From positions 1-5,828 of the forward strand of contig CAJMQT010000119.1 in NCBI GenBank assembly GCA_905215655.1: a stretch of DNA of 5,828 nucleotides, in the 5' to 3' direction. The notes beneath the pieces are model-generated. The model saw nothing but the letters and a program-made list of their open reading frames with translations, was not told the origin of the DNA and did no database searches. This DNA comes from an uncultured bacterium. Lineage in GTDB: Bacteria > Bacteroidota > Bacteroidia > Bacteroidales > Bacteroidaceae. The position numbers were made by a program, and so were the translations under genes. This document shows positions 4,983-5,828 of this stretch, one piece after another; position 1 is the first letter of the stretch; each line of letters begins with the position of its first letter.

Positions 4983-5090
4983 AAAACGATGGTTTTTCTA
5001 TCGTTTTCCAAAAGGCGGTCTTTTACCTTCCAAAAGGCGGTCTTTCAGGCGGTAAAAGGCGGTCTTTTGCAAGCTAAAAGACCTCCTTTT
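4983..5090. repeat. Five palindromic units phased at exactly 22 bp
   Basis: The 15-mer AAAAGGCGGTCTTTT occurs at 5010-5024 and 5054-5068. A copy differing only in its last base is at 5032-5046, and an inverted copy with one change, AAAAGACCTCCTTTT, is at 5076-5090. Their centres are 5017, 5039, 5061 and 5083. A different palindrome, AAAACGAT (4983-4990) with ATCGTTTT (5000-5007), has its centre at 4995, extending the same 22-bp period. Spacers between the 15-mers are 7 bp and unrelated. The third and fourth copies together make a 15-bp hairpin with one mismatch and a 7-base loop. On the - strand the 4983-5007 hairpin is followed by T residues and might terminate the upstream gene. A regulator-binding array, a terminator cluster or a member of a dispersed repeat family are all possible. 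Confidence 0.9.
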
Positions 5091-5220
5091 GGAGCGCTGT
5101 TTGCAATGTATTGAAAATCAGTATGTTACAAACTTGGTTTTCGTTACTTGCCGATGCTCGGAAAATTTGTGAAAATCGGGATTGTCTGAGATGCCGGAAT
5201 GTTCGGTTTTGTGCCGGTCT

Positions 5221-5736
5221 TCAGTTTTTCTTCTCTATGGTCTTGCCCAATGAATACGCTCCGGCGGCGAGGCTTTCGATAATGCTTTCGGCGAGATTTA
5301 AGTCCATTTCGCCTGCTTCGGGGCAGCGTGTATAAGTTCCGACGTGCTCGTCCTGCGTCTCTATACGCCCGAGCAGAAGTTGCTCGAAGTTACGTTTGTA
5401 TTCGCATACCATCGTCTCATAAAACCTGTCCGTGCGGCATGCAAGGCGCATCAGTTCCATGTGCGTGGTCTCCTTTTTCATGAACGAGCGTAGCGTAGGC
5501 TCCATCTCCTCCTGCCGGTAGTTCATTTTGAAGATGGAGTAGAACGCCTCACGATTGAAACATTCGGCTATTTTCTCGTAGTGTCTGAGCATTGTAGCCT
5601 TGACGTTTTTGGGCTGCATGCGCTCGTTGATGTCCGTCCTGTCCTGTGCTTCGATAATTCCGGATACGAAATATTTGAAGAATGTCCTGACGACGGCGGC
5701 TATGACGATGTCTTTTTCTATCTTTGACGTGTCCAT
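5221..5736 (-). CDS. Hypothetical helical protein (171 aa), possible degenerate TetR-like regulator
   Basis: I do not recognise this protein. It has 171 residues, no signal peptide and no convincing membrane span (the hydrophobic stretch at 10-28 contains Arg and Lys), so it should be cytoplasmic. The sequence is rich in Glu, Arg, Lys, Met and Leu with few Pro or Gly, which predicts an almost wholly alpha-helical fold. Four cysteines (59, 100, 111, 138) are not arranged as a zinc site. The N-terminal helix IVIAAVVRTFFKYF and the C-terminal helix LAESIIESLAAGAYSLGKTI faintly resemble the first and last helices of TetR-family regulators, but the typical helix-turn-helix is not visible and the length is short, so this is only a guess. 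It ends 415 bp before the nucleotidyltransferase gene and appears monocistronic within the window. I find no clear promoter in the 92 bp upstream. Reading-frame length and codon use support a real gene. Confidence 0.75.
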   Translation of the reverse strand: MDTSKIEKDIVIAAVVRTFFKYFVSGIIEAQDRTDINERMQPKNVKATMLRHYEKIAECFNREAFYSIFKMNYRQEEMEPTLRSFMKKETTHMELMRLACRTDRFYETMVCEYKRNFEQLLLGRIETQDEHVGTYTRCPEAGEMDLNLAESIIESLAAGAYSLGKTIEKKN

Positions 5737-5828
5737 ATCCTTAGATTTTTTGCTTATGATAATTTATGTTTTCGGAATTAGAGGAATACAATAAAAGCTG
5801 GTTCTCTTAATTGGCTTAACGCCGAACT
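5737..5828. other. Upstream flank of the 171-residue gene
   Basis: This 92-bp AT-rich stretch runs to the window edge. AAGGA lies only two to three bases before the ATG, too close to be a standard ribosome-binding site. No TAnnTTTG element is present on the - strand, so the promoter is either unusual or beyond the edge. No tRNA-like fold or reading frame is apparent at the edge. Confidence 0.5.

Larger units (their letters stand above)
4806..5220. other. 415-bp intergenic region
   Basis: The region between the nucleotidyltransferase and the 171-residue gene contains, left to right, the leader (4806-4914), the promoter (4919-4949), the 22-bp-phased palindromic repeat array (4983-5090), and about 130 bp of AT-rich DNA (5091-5220) in which I see no gene or RNA. 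On the - strand a 23-codon open frame (4915-4844) without an ATG reads as a plausible peptide, but it is too short to call. Confidence 0.7.

Noticed and set aside
4983..5090. Small CRISPR array
   Set aside because: The 15-bp units with 7-bp spacers are far too short, one unit is inverted, and no cas gene is present.
4983..5090. Replication-origin or plasmid iterons
   Set aside because: The 22-bp spacing recalls iterons, but there is no replication initiator gene, no partition gene and no DnaA-box cluster, and the context is a chromosomal housekeeping region.
5797..5828. tRNA 3' end at the right edge (GAACCAGCTTTT on the - strand)
   Set aside because: The spacing from the GTTCG-like word to CCA does not fit a T-arm plus acceptor stem, and the stem pairing is absent.

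Overview
The window looks like chromosomal core DNA from a member of the Bacteroidota, most likely the order Bacteroidales. The evidence is the gene set (NrnA, a DUF4827-type lipoprotein, an archaeal-like GlmM and a ~300-residue nucleotidyltransferase), upstream sites matching the Bacteroidetes -7 promoter consensus TAnnTTTG, mostly absent Shine-Dalgarno sequences, and AT-rich intergenic DNA around roughly GC-balanced genes. I cannot name a genus.

Layout. Positions 1-93 hold the 3' end of a 5S rRNA gene on the + strand and its terminator, so a ribosomal RNA operon ends here. Everything after it is on the - strand, converging on the rRNA operon. Read in the direction of transcription (right to left), the genes are: an unrecognised 171-residue helical protein (5736-5221); a sugar-phosphate nucleotidyltransferase-like protein (4805-3894); NrnA, a DHH/DHHA1 nanoRNase/pAp phosphatase (3741-2704); a lipoprotein of DUF4827 type (2448-1810); and GlmM, phosphoglucosamine mutase (1808-426). 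The lipoprotein stop and the glmM start are one base apart, so those two form a tight translational unit. The other genes are separated by 150-415 bp and three have their own candidate promoter.

Function. GlmM makes glucosamine-1-phosphate for UDP-GlcNAc and thus for peptidoglycan and lipid A. The nucleotidyltransferase probably activates a sugar phosphate, though its substrate cannot be read from sequence. NrnA clears di- to pentanucleotides left by RNA decay and hydrolyses pAp. The lipoprotein is an envelope protein of unknown role whose link to GlmM is positional.

No CRISPR array, transposase, phage gene or defence system is present, and the genes are ordinary housekeeping ones. The unusual material is intergenic. 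First, five palindromic units have centres exactly 22 bp apart (4983-5090). Second, a perfect 33-bp inverted repeat built of 7-bp tandem repeats encloses a candidate nrnA promoter in its 41-bp loop (3771-3877). Smaller items are a potentially structured ~108-nt leader before the nucleotidyltransferase, a 19-bp direct repeat after nrnA and a 46-bp imperfect palindrome between the rRNA operon and glmM.
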